Of a stretch of DNA of 64,000 nucleotides, positions 8,906 to 17,557 are shown piece by piece (the stretch's first letter is position 1; the number at the start of each line of letters is the position of its first letter). The DNA is taken from contig NZ_CP108036.1 of the NCBI RefSeq assembly GCF_036170895.1, positions 7,723,501 through 7,787,500 of the forward strand. The letters are read 5' to 3'. The translations under genes were made by a program, and so were the position numbers. The notes beneath the pieces are model-generated. The model searched no databases. It was not told the DNA's origin and saw nothing but the letters and a program-made list of their open reading frames with translations. The stretch comes from Streptomyces erythrochromogenes. GTDB taxonomy: Bacteria > Actinomycetota > Actinomycetes > Streptomycetales > Streptomycetaceae.

Positions 8906-9301
8906 CGTTGCAGCCTCCTCGTTTTCACGGCCCTGGCCGGCTTCACGTCTCCGGCTGGGTTGCACGGGGGACGCTACGCGTTGGAGGCCAGGTACGTGGC
9001 GAACATCAGGTATTCGGGCAGGATATGGACCTCCATCCGCTAAGGTGCGAGCCCGTGATCGCCCGACTGCCCGAAAAGGAACGGGAGTCGGAGCCGGACC
9101 GGGAGCCCCCGCGCCGAGCGGGCAGGAAGCCCGGCGGAGGATATCCGTGCAGTTCGGAGCGGGTCGGTGCGCCGACGGCGACCCCCGATGGGCCCACATC
9201 GGTGCCACACCTCCCCGGTTGGCGGAATTGGCCGACAGGCCCCGGTCACCCCGGCCCGCGGGAGCGGGCCGCGAGGCCTGCATCCGGTGGCCGGTGGCCG
9301 C
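8906..9301. other. Gene-free stretch with a short hairpin
   Basis: No supported gene on either strand. It holds the roadblock gene's upstream region and, at 9253-9270, a hairpin (GGCCCGC and GCGGGCC around a 4-base loop) just past the SDR stop codon that may end SDR transcription. Confidence 0.6.
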
Positions 9302-10063
9302 CTACAGCTGGTACCCGCCGGACACCTCGATGTCCTGGGCGGTGATCCAGCGGCCGTCGTCGCCGACCAGCGCCGCGATCAGCGAACCGACGTCGTCGGG
9401 CTCGCCGACCCGGCCGAAGGCGGTCTTCGCGGCGATGGCCGGCACGACCTCCGGGAAGCGGGTGAACGCGTCGTCGGCGAGCCGGGTGCGGGTGGCGCCG
9501 GGCGAGACCGCGTTGACGCGGATGCCGCGCGCACTGAACTCCTTGGCCATGTAGCGGGTCAGCACGGTCAGACCGCCCTTCATCGCCGCGTACGTCGCGT
9601 AGCCGGGCTCCAGCCCGGAGGTCGCGGACGCCGCGTTGCTGCTGACGTTCACGACGGAGCCTCCGTCGGCCATCAGCGGCAGGAGCCGCTGGGTCAGGAA
9701 GTACGGGCCCTTGAGCAGGACGCGCATCAGCAGGTCGAAGTCCTCCTCGGTGGTGTCCGCGATCAGCGAGGTCTGCGCGATGCCGGCGTTGTTGACCAGG
9801 TGGTCGAAGGCGTCGCGGTCCCACGTCGAGCGGAGCGCGTCGGCCACGGAGTCGCGGAAGCCGTCGAAGCCGGAGCTGTCGCCGAGGTCCAGGTGGAGCG
9901 CGACGGCCGTACCGCCCGCCCTCTCGATGGCGGCCACGGTGTCCACCGCACCCTGCTCGTTGCGGCCGTAGGTCAGGATCACTCCGATCCCGCGTGCGGC
10001 GATCCGGATGGCGGCGCCCTGTCCGATGCCGGAGCTGGCGCCTGTGACGATGGCTACCTGCAT
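9302..10063 (-). CDS. Short-chain dehydrogenase/reductase
   Basis: 253 residues. The cofactor motif TGASSGIG (residues 8-15), the N-N-A-G motif, the catalytic Ser in NVSSNAAS, the Y-A-T-Y-A-A-M-K-G active site and the closing GGYQL are those of a classical SDR. Arg in T-Y-G-R-N after strand 2 suggests NADP(H). Substrate unknown. It is divergent from the AraC-family gene with about 146 bp between the starts. Because AraC proteins with this N-terminal domain often control a neighbouring oxidoreductase, the SDR is the likely target. Confidence 0.93.
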   Translation of the reverse strand: MQVAIVTGASSGIGQGAAIRIAARGIGVILTYGRNEQGAVDTVAAIERAGGTAVALHLDLGDSSGFDGFRDSVADALRSTWDRDAFDHLVNNAGIAQTSLIADTTEEDFDLLMRVLLKGPYFLTQRLLPLMADGGSVVNVSSNAASATSGLEPGYATYAAMKGGLTVLTRYMAKEFSARGIRVNAVSPGATRTRLADDAFTRFPEVVPAIAAKTAFGRVGEPDDVGSLIAALVGDDGRWITAQDIEVSGGYQL

Positions 10064-10209
10064 GATGGTCCTCCTGGGAGTCCGGTGGGGATTCGGTACT
10101 TCCATTGGACGCCTCTGACCTGCCGTTTCAGTAGAACGATCGTCCATGAGACGTGCCCGATCCTCCCGCATGCGGGATGTCCGGGCCGGTCCTGTGCTGC
10201 ACTGGAACC

Positions 10210-11118
10210 ATGGACCTGGAAGAGCTGCGGACCCTGCTCGCCCGGCACGCGCGCCCCGACGCGACCACGGCCGTCGACGGGGTGCTCGTATCGAAGGTCG
10301 ACCGGTCGGACGCACCGGAGCCGGCGACCACCGGCACCGTGCTCGCGGTCATCGCGCAGGGCACCAAGCGCCTCGCACTCGGGGACCGGGTCCTGGAGTA
10401 CGGCGCCGGGCAGTACCTCGTGGCCTCCGTGGACCTGCCGGTCACCGGGCAGTTCCTGCGCGTCGGCCCCGACCGACCGGCGCTGGGCTTCGGGCTGGTC
10501 CTGGAGCCCTCCGACATCGCCGAACTGCTGCTGCTCGCCGGCCCGGGGGACGTCCCCCGGGCCGGCGGCACCGCCGTGCCGGCCCTCGCCGTCTGCGACG
10601 CACCCGACGAACTGCTCGACGCCGTGGTGCGCCTGCTGCGCCTCCTCGACCGGCCCCGTGACCGTGCCGTGCTCGCGCCGCTGATCAAGCGCGAGATCCT
10701 GTGGCGGGTGATGACCGGGGAGCAGGGCGGCACCGTACGCCAGCTCGGTCTCGCCGACAGCGGCCTGAGCCATGTCGCGCGGGCGGTGGCGTGGATCCGC
10801 AGCCACTACGCGCAGCCGTTCCGGGTCGAGGACCTGGCCCGGCTGTCCGGCATGAGCCAGTCCGCCTTCTACCGGAACTTCCAGGCGGTCACCGCGATGA
10901 GCCCGCTCCGCTTCCAGAAGCAGATCCGGCTCCAGGAAGCCCGCCTGCTGCTCGCCGCCCGGCCCGGCGACGTCACCGGGGTCGCCCACCGCGTCGGCTA
11001 CGACAGCCCGTCGCAGTTCAGTCGCGAATACCGGCGGCAGTTCGGAACGCCCCCCAGCCGGGACGCCACCCGCCTGCGGCTCGACGCCCCGGGAGCCCCG
11101 GCGCCGGTCCCGTCGTAA
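10210..11118 (+). CDS. AraC-family regulator with AraC_N domain
   Basis: 302 residues. The N-terminal cupin-like domain (VIAQGTKRLALGDRVLEYGAG then QYLVASVDLPVTGQF) is the AraC_N type. The C-terminal part has two HTH motifs: FRVEDLARLSGMSQSAFYRNFQ and VTGVAHRVGYDSPSQFSREYRR. The ATG at 10210 was chosen because the family begins about there. Divergent from the SDR gene, which it probably regulates. Confidence 0.93.
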   Translation: MDLEELRTLLARHARPDATTAVDGVLVSKVDRSDAPEPATTGTVLAVIAQGTKRLALGDRVLEYGAGQYLVASVDLPVTGQFLRVGPDRPALGFGLVLEPSDIAELLLLAGPGDVPRAGGTAVPALAVCDAPDELLDAVVRLLRLLDRPRDRAVLAPLIKREILWRVMTGEQGGTVRQLGLADSGLSHVARAVAWIRSHYAQPFRVEDLARLSGMSQSAFYRNFQAVTAMSPLRFQKQIRLQEARLLLAARPGDVTGVAHRVGYDSPSQFSREYRRQFGTPPSRDATRLRLDAPGAPAPVPS

Positions 11119-11178
11119 CGCCCCCTCGGCGCCGCAGCCGATCCGCCGCAGGAAGGAAGTCCGGCCGCGGCCGAGCGG

Positions 11179-11868
11179 TCACGGCGCCGCCGGGTGGTGC
11201 AGGCGGCGCCAGTACCCGGCGACGTCCTCGACGGTGGCGGTCACCGAGTCGAGGGTCATCGTCGTGCGGGAGTCCCGGCCGTAGCGTTCCCACCGCGGCA
11301 TGGGGCGGTGGTTGGGGCCGCCGGTGCGGATGAAGGAGAACCACGACGCGTGTACGGCCGTGGCGAGCCCGTCACGGACCCTGGGGTCCAGCCCCGCGAG
11401 GAAGGGCGCCCGAGACCACTTGTCGAAGTTGTCGAACACCAACGGCAGTTCCAGGCAGTGCGCGGCTCCGAGCCGGCCGCCGTGCGCGGGTGTCGGCAGG
11501 TTGAACTGGTACGCCCAGACCGGACGTCCCCGGGCCGCCCGCCGTTCGGCCAGTGCCACGCAGGGCATGCGGAACAGCTCGTCCGTGATCAGATCCATGA
11601 GCACGTCCAGCGGGCGGGCGCCCGGCCGGGCCTCTTCGTACGCCGTGCAGGCCTCGGCCGCCCGGCTCCCGAAGGTGTCGCGGGCTCTGGCGAGCACCTG
11701 CTCCCTCGTCGTCCCGGCGTACGGCTCGCTGAGGGCGAAGGCGAAGTTCGCCTCCTCCCTGGTCCAGCCGATCAGGACGTCGATGTACGTCCCCGCGCCG
11801 CTGAGCAGCAGGTCGGCCGGGTGGCGATCGAGCGTGACCTCGTCCAGCACCGGCAGGTACGGGGTCCC
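11179..11868 (-). pseudogene. C-terminal fragment of type-B carboxylesterase
   Basis: About 230 residues match the second half of a carboxylesterase type B: LIGWTREEANFAF, then GAAHCLELPLVFDNF with the catalytic His, and a tail ending AGYWRRLH. The N-terminal half, with the oxyanion hole and the G-E-S-A-G nucleophile, is missing. Coding character on this strand stops at about 11868, where an unrelated ABC ATPase frame begins on the other strand. The protein cannot be a working esterase. Confidence 0.8.
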
Positions 11869-12039
11869 CCAGTGACGGTGCTCCTGATCGAACACGACCT
11901 CGACATGGTCTTCGAGCTCGCCGACACCGTCACGGTCATGCACCTCGGCAGGCACCTGGAAACCGGCACCCCGGAAGAGGTGCGGGCCTCCGGCGAGGTC
12001 CAGAGCGCCTACCTCGGCACGACGGAGGCCACTTCGTGA
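11869..12039 (+). pseudogene. C-terminal fragment of branched-chain amino-acid ABC ATPase
   Basis: The frame V-T-V-L-L-I-E-H-D-L-D-M-V-F (Walker B follow-on and His switch) through VTVMHLGRHLETGTPEEV to Q-S-A-Y-L-G is the exact end of a LivG-type ATPase. Walker A, the signature motif and Walker B lie to the left in an intact gene but are absent here. The fragment abuts the truncated esterase, marking a deletion or rearrangement junction. Confidence 0.8.
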
Positions 12040-12248
12040 AACCGTTCCTCAGCATGCGCGGCCTGCGCTCCAGCCCCGCCGACCGCCGCCGCCTCCTGGG
12101 CGTCGACCGACGCCGCGCCGACCGTACGCCGCCCGGTGCGCCCGCGACGCCCCGCCGCCCCGTCCCCCGTCGCCCGGCGGGAGGGCGGGGCGTTGTCGGC
12201 GGGGCGTTGTCAGTGGTGATCGGTACGGTCGGCACACTTGATCGCTGA
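12036..12248 (+). pseudogene. Degenerate start of a LivF-like ATPase gene
   Basis: A GTG at 12036 overlaps the stop of the LivG remnant by four bases, as in intact liv operons. The first residues (VKPFLSMRGLRSS, then a diverged stretch ending LLGVD) resemble the start of LivF proteins. The sequence then turns into arginine/proline-rich filler and stops at 12248. This is a weak resemblance and should be read as a relic. Confidence 0.35.
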
Positions 12249-12260
12249 GGAGCGCGCACC

Positions 12261-14123
12261 ATGAGATCTCCGGCCGAGCTGGACCACGTCCACTGGCACG
12301 ACCTGACCCACGCCTACGGCCCGGCCGAGGACGTGCCCGAACTGATCAGGGCGCTCTACGCGGACGACGACGACACGGTCGGCGACGCGATCCACGAGCT
12401 GTACGGCAACATCCACCACCAGGGCACCGTCTACCAGGCCTCCGCACCCGCCGTTCCCTTCCTCGCCCACGCCGTGCTCCACGCCCCCGGCAGGCGCGAC
12501 GAGTTGCTGATGCTGCTCGCCGTCCTCGCCGACCACGACCCGCAGGACGCCGAATCGCCTTCCTGGCCCGGCAGTTCGGTCGCCGCGATCTGCGCCGAGC
12601 TCGCCCGGGTGCTCCCGGACCTGCTCCCCTGTCTGGGCGACGCCGAACGCGCGGTGCGCAGGGCGGCGCTCCGGGTGGTCGCCGCCGTGGCCGGCCGGCT
12701 GCCCGCCGAGGTGCGGGCCACGGCCGAGCGCCGGGTCGACGAGCTGTACGCCACCGATCCCGTCGCGGCGGTACGGGCGGACGCCCTGGTCGTCCTCGAC
12801 CGGTTCGGCCGCGAGACCGCGGCGCTCGACAGCCCGCTCCCCGAGGTCAGGCTGGCCGCCGCCATGCTCGCCGCCGAACGGTCCGGGCCGCCGTACGAGG
12901 AGCGGCTGGTGGACGTCCTCGCCGAGGACGGGGCCGAACCGGATCCGGGAGACGACGGTTTCCCCTGGGCGGGCACCAGGTCGCAGGAGGACCAGCTCAC
13001 CGACCTCCTCACCCGCGACGTGGACGCGGGACTCGCCGCGGCCGCCCGCTGGATCGCGGCCGGAGACCTCGGTGCGCGGGGATCCTGGCTCGGCCGGCGG
13101 ATCGCGGAGACCTGGCGCGACCGGGAACCCGAGGTGCTGGCCCTGATGCTCGCCGCCCTGCCGCACCAGCGGGACACCCGCGCGTCGGTCCACTGCCTCA
13201 CCACCATCGGCGAATGGATCGAGCGCCTGCCCGAGCCCGGCGCCGACCTCAGGGACGCGCTGTACGACCACGCCCGCGGGGAGGAGGAGACCGCCGCACC
13301 CGCGCTTCTCGCCCTGGTGCGCTCACGCGACCCCCGCGCGCTGGATCTGGTGCTGCGCAACCCCGGCCCGCAGACCCTCAGCGCGGCCGCCTCGTGCTTC
13401 CCCGAGGCCGCCGACCGGCTGATACCCGTGATACGCCGTACGCTGGCCGCCGGCGCCACGGGGAACGGGGCCATCGCCCTGATCGGTGCCCTGGCGCAGT
13501 ACGGCGCCGCCGCGCGGCAGGCGCAGCCGGAACTGCTCGACTGCCTGCGCACCCGACGCGCCGCCGTCGTGGCCGCCCGCGGGATCGGCCGGGGCGGCAT
13601 CGTGACACCGGAGATCACCTCCCTGCTCCACGAGGCCGTGCAGAGCACCGACTCCTCGCTCAGCGCCGCAGCCGCCGTGGCCCACCACCGGCTGACCGGC
13701 GAGGCGGAACCGGCACTCCGCGTCTTCGAAGGCCTGCTCACGGCGCAGGGCCCCGTTCACTGGCACCTGAGCAGCCTCCGGCCGCTGGGCAGCGCCGCCG
13801 CCCCGCTGCTGCCGCTCATCGAGCCGCTGCTGACGGCCAGGTACGAGTGGACCCGTATGGCGGCCGCCGAGGCCCACCAAAAGGTCACAGGATCCCCGGA
13901 GCGGGCCGTCCCGATCCTCGCCGCCCTGATCCGCCCGACCCCGGTCGGACTGTGCGCCCTCAAGGCCCTCGCCGCCATCGGCCGGGTCCCCGATGAACTG
14001 CGCCCGCGACTGCGGTACTTCGCCTCCTCGCCGCTGCGCCTGCTCTCCGCGATGCCCTTCTCGCAAGTCCACCCGGACGAAGAACTCCGCACCCTGGCAC
14101 GGACCTTGCTCACGACCGACTGA
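12261..14123 (+). CDS. HEAT-repeat protein
   Basis: 620 residues of helical repeats rich in Ala, Leu and Arg. Recurrent units include AVRRAALRVVAAVAGRLP, EVRLAAAMLAAERSG and a closing LSAMPFSQVHPDEELRTLARTLL. The start (HWHDLTHAYGPAEDVPELIRAL followed by A-I-H-E-L-Y-G-N-I-H-H-Q-G-T-V-Y) is shared by a family of actinobacterial HEAT-repeat proteins. A protein-binding scaffold role is inferred; no catalytic residues are apparent. It is intact and begins just after the ABC remnant. Confidence 0.88.
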   Translation: MRSPAELDHVHWHDLTHAYGPAEDVPELIRALYADDDDTVGDAIHELYGNIHHQGTVYQASAPAVPFLAHAVLHAPGRRDELLMLLAVLADHDPQDAESPSWPGSSVAAICAELARVLPDLLPCLGDAERAVRRAALRVVAAVAGRLPAEVRATAERRVDELYATDPVAAVRADALVVLDRFGRETAALDSPLPEVRLAAAMLAAERSGPPYEERLVDVLAEDGAEPDPGDDGFPWAGTRSQEDQLTDLLTRDVDAGLAAAARWIAAGDLGARGSWLGRRIAETWRDREPEVLALMLAALPHQRDTRASVHCLTTIGEWIERLPEPGADLRDALYDHARGEEETAAPALLALVRSRDPRALDLVLRNPGPQTLSAAASCFPEAADRLIPVIRRTLAAGATGNGAIALIGALAQYGAAARQAQPELLDCLRTRRAAVVAARGIGRGGIVTPEITSLLHEAVQSTDSSLSAAAAVAHHRLTGEAEPALRVFEGLLTAQGPVHWHLSSLRPLGSAAAPLLPLIEPLLTARYEWTRMAAAEAHQKVTGSPERAVPILAALIRPTPVGLCALKALAAIGRVPDELRPRLRYFASSPLRLLSAMPFSQVHPDEELRTLARTLLTTD

Positions 14124-14296
14124 ACCGCCCGGTGCGGGCGGAGTGGAGCGCCACCGGCCAACGGGCGGCTTGCCGCGATCCCGTCCGGCAGCCGGCGGCG
14201 GCGGGTGCGGGGGGCACGGCGTGCGATCACCGTGGGGGAGAGGTGCGATGGAAGCATGCAGCGCAGAAGTCCCCCAGCAGTCGGGAGGCGAGACCT

Positions 14297-14755
14297 GTGA
14301 GCCCATGTCCCGAAGCCGTCACCGCCGGCGCGGCCCGCCGCAGGGCGAGGGCGGTGAGCGTCCTCGGGGTCCTGAGCCTCCTGCTGGCCCTCACCCCCGC
14401 CGCGCGGGCAGACTCCGGCGGCCTCGCCGCCCCGGCACCGCCCTGCGCCCCGGGATGGCTGTGCGGATGGACCGGCCCCGCCTACACCGGTGTGGTCAGC
14501 CTCGTGGCGCAGGACATGCCCCGGTACCCCGAGACGACCGCCTACGTCGGGTTCAACGACGCCGCGTCGGTGTGGAACGCGGGCAGGACGTGGAGCGCGG
14601 ACGGCTTGCGCCGGGGCCGTTGCGTGACCGTGTACAACAAGCCCGACTACACCGGATCGAGACTGACCGTCCGGCCCGGCCAAGGGATCCCGCAGCTCGC
14701 GGCGTCCTTCGGCCACGTGCGCTCCAGCCGCTTCCACACGTGCCGGCTGTCCTGA
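14297..14755 (+). CDS. Secreted peptidase inhibitor family I36-like protein
   Basis: 152 residues from a GTG at 14297, preceded by GGGAGG. A signal peptide runs to A-R-A-D-S. The mature part carries Cys residues in C-A-P-G-W-L-C and G-R-C-V-T-V-Y-N, with the beta-gamma-crystallin-like pattern YNKPDYTGSRLTV. This is typical of inhibitor I36 (SMI-type) proteins of Streptomyces. Such proteins may inhibit metalloproteases outside the cell; that role is not shown here. Confidence 0.85.
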   Translation: MSPCPEAVTAGAARRRARAVSVLGVLSLLLALTPAARADSGGLAAPAPPCAPGWLCGWTGPAYTGVVSLVAQDMPRYPETTAYVGFNDAASVWNAGRTWSADGLRRGRCVTVYNKPDYTGSRLTVRPGQGIPQLAASFGHVRSSRFHTCRLS

Positions 14756-14852
14756 CCGCCGCCCCGCCACAGCCGTGACGTCGTGCCGTGCGGCGGGGTG
14801 GCCGATATCCTGATGTCCTCTCCCGGGGGCTCTCCTCACGAAGGGCAGCACG

Positions 14853-15599
14853 ATGAACCGGCAGACCGACCGGCATCGGCGTCTTCTGCTTCTCGCGGCA
14901 CCGCTCCTCGCCTCCATGGTCGGCCTCACCCCGGCCTTCGCGGCCCAGGGCCGCCCGCAGACCGAGCCGGGAGCCGTACCCGCGGCACCCTCTTGCGAGC
15001 TGGTCGCGGTCGGCAGCGGCAAGCCGGGCGGTGACATCCGCTACAAGCTCCACCTCGGCGGGTTCCCCGCGAAGCAGGCGGTCCGCGTCGACGGACCGAA
15101 GGCGTCCTTCCGGGCCACCGTGAACGGCAAGGGCGAACTGGACCGGCAGGGCGTGACCCACGGCGCGTACCGCGTCACGTTCAAGGCCCGCGGGGCCCAG
15201 CAGGACGTACGCGTCACGTGCGCCGCGCCGCCCGCCGACGAGCAGGGCAGCGGCAAGCAGAGCGTGAAGGTCGGCAAGGTCGAGGTGGTCGTCCTGACGC
15301 CGCCCGGAACGGTCATCGACTGCGCCAAGCCGACGACGGCGGAGTTCGACGGCAAGATCACGGCCACAGGGCCGGGGAAGGTCCGGTTCCACTGGACCTT
15401 CGCCGGCGGCTCCAAGCCGGTCTCACCCGGCTCGGCCGACTTCCCCGCCGGTACCACGACGCAGGCCCTGCTGCACGTGGCCGACGTACCGGCCCGGCCG
15501 AACGCCTCGACGGTGACCGTCTTCGCCACGCTGCACCTGCCCGACCAGAAGATGAGCGCACGGAGCGGACCGGTGACGTTCACCTGCGAGAAGAAGTGA
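14853..15599 (+). CDS. Secreted protein of unknown function
   Basis: 248 residues. A signal peptide (residues 1-30, cleavage near A-F-A-A) is followed by two Ig-like beta-rich halves. One is around YKLHLGGFPAKQAVRVDG and the other around KVRFHWTFAGGSKPVSPGSADF. Each half has a Cys pair (Cys48 and the VTCAAPP Cys; DCAKP and the closing FTCEKK). The protein looks like two Ig-type modules, extracellular or surface-bound. No family recognised. Confidence 0.8.
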   Translation: MNRQTDRHRRLLLLAAPLLASMVGLTPAFAAQGRPQTEPGAVPAAPSCELVAVGSGKPGGDIRYKLHLGGFPAKQAVRVDGPKASFRATVNGKGELDRQGVTHGAYRVTFKARGAQQDVRVTCAAPPADEQGSGKQSVKVGKVEVVVLTPPGTVIDCAKPTTAEFDGKITATGPGKVRFHWTFAGGSKPVSPGSADFPAGTTTQALLHVADVPARPNASTVTVFATLHLPDQKMSARSGPVTFTCEKK

Positions 15600-15710
15600 C
15601 GGGGAAGTGACGCAGCCCGCCCCCGGCGTCACTTAACGTGTTTAAAGCGGTGGATAGTGGAAACGCTGAGTAGCCACAAGGTGTAAAGGTCAAGGCGAAA
15701 GGCGGGATTC

Positions 15711-15926
15711 ATGTCCATGAGCATTGCAATCATCCTCGTCGTGGTGGCGGCGTCCATCGCTGCGATCGCGCTCGTCCCGGCGGTTGCACCCGCGCAACCC
15801 GACCAGACCGCAGCCCGATCCGGTGACGAGGAGCCCCGCAGGACCGACCCGGGTCGGCCCCCTGCCCGCCGACTGCGCACCATCCCCCCGCAGCAGACCA
15901 GGGAACACCGGCGAAGCTTCGGCTGA
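15711..15926 (+). CDS. Small membrane-anchored or secreted protein
   Basis: 71 residues: a hydrophobic segment (IAIILVVVAASIAAIALVPA) and a charged, Pro/Arg-rich tail. Upstream DNA (15633-15705) is unusually AT-rich for this genome and could hold a promoter. The ribosome site is weak. A terminator directly follows. Probably real but not recognised. Confidence 0.45.
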   Translation: MSMSIAIILVVVAASIAAIALVPAVAPAQPDQTAARSGDEEPRRTDPGRPPARRLRTIPPQQTREHRRSFG

Positions 15927-15933
15927 TGCGGTG

Positions 15934-15979
15934 GCCCGCCGGCCCGCCCGCCCGCTTCGGGCCGGGCGGGCCGGCGGGC
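15934..15979. terminator. Strong bidirectional hairpin terminator
   Basis: Perfect 17-bp arms beginning GCCCGCCGG and ending CCGGCGGGC, with a further small stem in the loop, lie between the convergent genes ending at 15926 and 15981. Confidence 0.8.
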
Positions 15980-15980
15980 G

Positions 15981-16373
15981 CTACGCCGCCACGCGGGGGG
16001 CGGTGGACAGGGACTGGTGCAGGGCCAGCACGCTCAGCGCGAACATCACGACGCCCAGGGGGACATGGAGCCCGGGCATGTGCGCTATGCCGATGACCAC
16101 CTGCAGCGAGGCGAGTGCGAGGAAGCCGGACGCGTGCAGTATGGGCCGGGGCGATCCGCCGCCCGGCCGCCACGCCAGCACCGCCGCGAGCACGTACAGC
16201 ATCGACGCGCCGTACATCACCCGTGCTCCGACGCTGTGCAGCACCTCGCCGTAGGACGTGGACAGCAACAGCCCCGCGGTGACCGCCTGGAAGAGCAGGG
16301 ACAGGGTCTGCAAGGCGATCGCGACACCCTGGAAGGTGAGCCTGCCCGGTGCTGTCGTCGTCTGCGCGGTCAT
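15981..16373 (-). CDS. Four-helix membrane protein divergent from the ECF41 sigma gene
   Basis: 130 residues with four predicted helices: about 14-36, 50-68, 79-98 and 103-120. GAGGGG lies eight bases before the ATG. It does not match the usual ECF41 partners (carboxymuconolactone decarboxylase, oxidoreductase or epimerase). Its upstream region carries an ECF41-type promoter that mirrors the one for the sigma gene, so it is a likely direct target. Function unknown. Confidence 0.78.
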   Translation of the reverse strand: MTAQTTTAPGRLTFQGVAIALQTLSLLFQAVTAGLLLSTSYGEVLHSVGARVMYGASMLYVLAAVLAWRPGGGSPRPILHASGFLALASLQVVIGIAHMPGLHVPLGVVMFALSVLALHQSLSTAPRVAA

Positions 16374-16428
16374 GATCGGGTCCCCTCTTCTGCCTTACGG
16401 CTGTGGATCATTGGTGTCTCGACGGTCC

Positions 16429-16455
16429 GACGACGTGGGCCCGCGAAATGTGAGG
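16429..16455 (-). promoter_or_regulatory. ECF41-type promoter for the membrane gene
   Basis: On the minus strand CCTCACA is followed by exactly 16 bases and CGTC. The reported ECF41 promoter consensus is TGTCACA then CGTC. The start codon is about 55 bases downstream. It shares the palindrome GTGAGGCGGG-G-CCCGCCTCAC (given here as arms of 10) with the plus-strand promoter. Confidence 0.65.
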
Positions 16456-16464
16456 CGGGGCCCG

Positions 16465-16491
16465 CCTCACAAAGCGGGGCCGCGTTTCGTC
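16465..16491 (+). promoter_or_regulatory. ECF41-type promoter for the sigma gene
   Basis: CCTCACA (16465-16471), a 16-base spacer and CGTC (16488-16491) mirror the minus-strand promoter, implying autoregulation. The two -35 elements are the halves of one near-perfect palindrome at 16450-16470. Confidence 0.65.
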
Positions 16492-16541
16492 GTAGCGGCG
16501 AGAGAGAAGCGGACGTGACGAGCGAGGGAGCAGCCGCGACC

Positions 16542-17483
16542 ATGAACACCCCATCCGGGCCCGGGCACCACGAGGCCACGCCGGACCTGAACGCGATCGT
16601 CGGCGAGCGGCGCCAGCTGATCAATCTCGGCTACCGCCTGCTCGGTTCGCTGGCCGAGGCCGAGGACGTCGTGCAGGAGACGTACACGCGCTGGTACGCG
16701 ATGTCGCGGGAGCAGCAGGAGGCCATCGAATCGCCCGGCGCCTGGCTGACGAAGGTCGCCGGCCGCATCTGCCTCGACGTGCTCGGTTCGGCGCGGGCCC
16801 GGCGCGAGCGCTACGTCGGCGCGTGGATACCCGAACCGCTCCCCGACCGCGGGGAGTGGTTCGCCGGGCGGACGGGCGGCGGTTTCGAACCGGCCGACCC
16901 CGCCGACCAGGTCACCCTGGACGAGTCAGTGAACATGGCCTTCCTCGTCATCCTGGAATCGATGACGCCGGCCGAACGCGTCGCGTTCATCCTGCACGAC
17001 GTCTTCCGGTACCCCTTCGCCGAGGTCGCCGAGATCGTCGGCCGTACGCCCGCGGCCTGCCGGCAGCTGGCGTCGTCGGCCCGGCGGCGGATCGGGGCCG
17101 GGCGGCCTGCGGCGGCCCCGGCCGCCGGCCAGGCCACTCTGGTACGGAACTTCAAGGAGGCGTGGGAGTCCAGGGACATCGAGGCCCTCGTCGGCCTCCT
17201 CGACCCGGACGCCGTCATGACCGCCGACGGCGGCGGCATGGTCGGCACCGTCCTGCGCCCCGTCGAGGGCGGCAGGAACATCGCCCAGTACCTGATCCAC
17301 ATCGCCGACAAGGCCCGCGGACTGGAGCTCCTGGAGCGGACGGTCAACGGCCGGCCCGGCCTCGTCGCCCAACACACCGGCGTACCGGTGACGGTGGCCG
17401 CCTTCGAGATCACCGACGGCCGCGTCAGCCGGATCTGGGCGGTCCGCAACCCGGAGAAGCTCCGCGCGTGGACCGAGGGCTGA
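16542..17483 (+). CDS. ECF41 (SigJ-type) sigma factor with SnoaL-like C-terminal domain
   Basis: 313 residues. Region 2 appears as LINLGYRLLGSLAEAEDVVQ, region 4 as ESMTPAERVAFILHDVFRYPFAEVAEIV. The C-terminal extension is the SnoaL-like domain of ECF41, with D-G-G-G and the hallmark NPEKLR near the end. In this family the extension replaces a separate anti-sigma factor and tunes activity. GAGGGAG precedes the ATG at 16542; a GTG at 16515 is also in frame. Promoter evidence suggests it drives itself and the divergent membrane gene. Confidence 0.92.
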   Translation: MNTPSGPGHHEATPDLNAIVGERRQLINLGYRLLGSLAEAEDVVQETYTRWYAMSREQQEAIESPGAWLTKVAGRICLDVLGSARARRERYVGAWIPEPLPDRGEWFAGRTGGGFEPADPADQVTLDESVNMAFLVILESMTPAERVAFILHDVFRYPFAEVAEIVGRTPAACRQLASSARRRIGAGRPAAAPAAGQATLVRNFKEAWESRDIEALVGLLDPDAVMTADGGGMVGTVLRPVEGGRNIAQYLIHIADKARGLELLERTVNGRPGLVAQHTGVPVTVAAFEITDGRVSRIWAVRNPEKLRAWTEG

Positions 17484-17510
17484 GCTGAGGATTCGTCCCG
17501 CTGATGGTGC

Positions 17511-17548
17511 GGGTGGTGGGCCCGCGGCTCGACGCGGGCCCACCACCC
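17511..17548. terminator. Bidirectional hairpin terminator
   Basis: Perfect 16-bp arms (GGGTGGTGGGCCCGCG and its complement) with a GCTCGA loop between the convergent sigma factor and STAS genes. Confidence 0.85.
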
Positions 17549-17557
17549 GTCCGCCGG

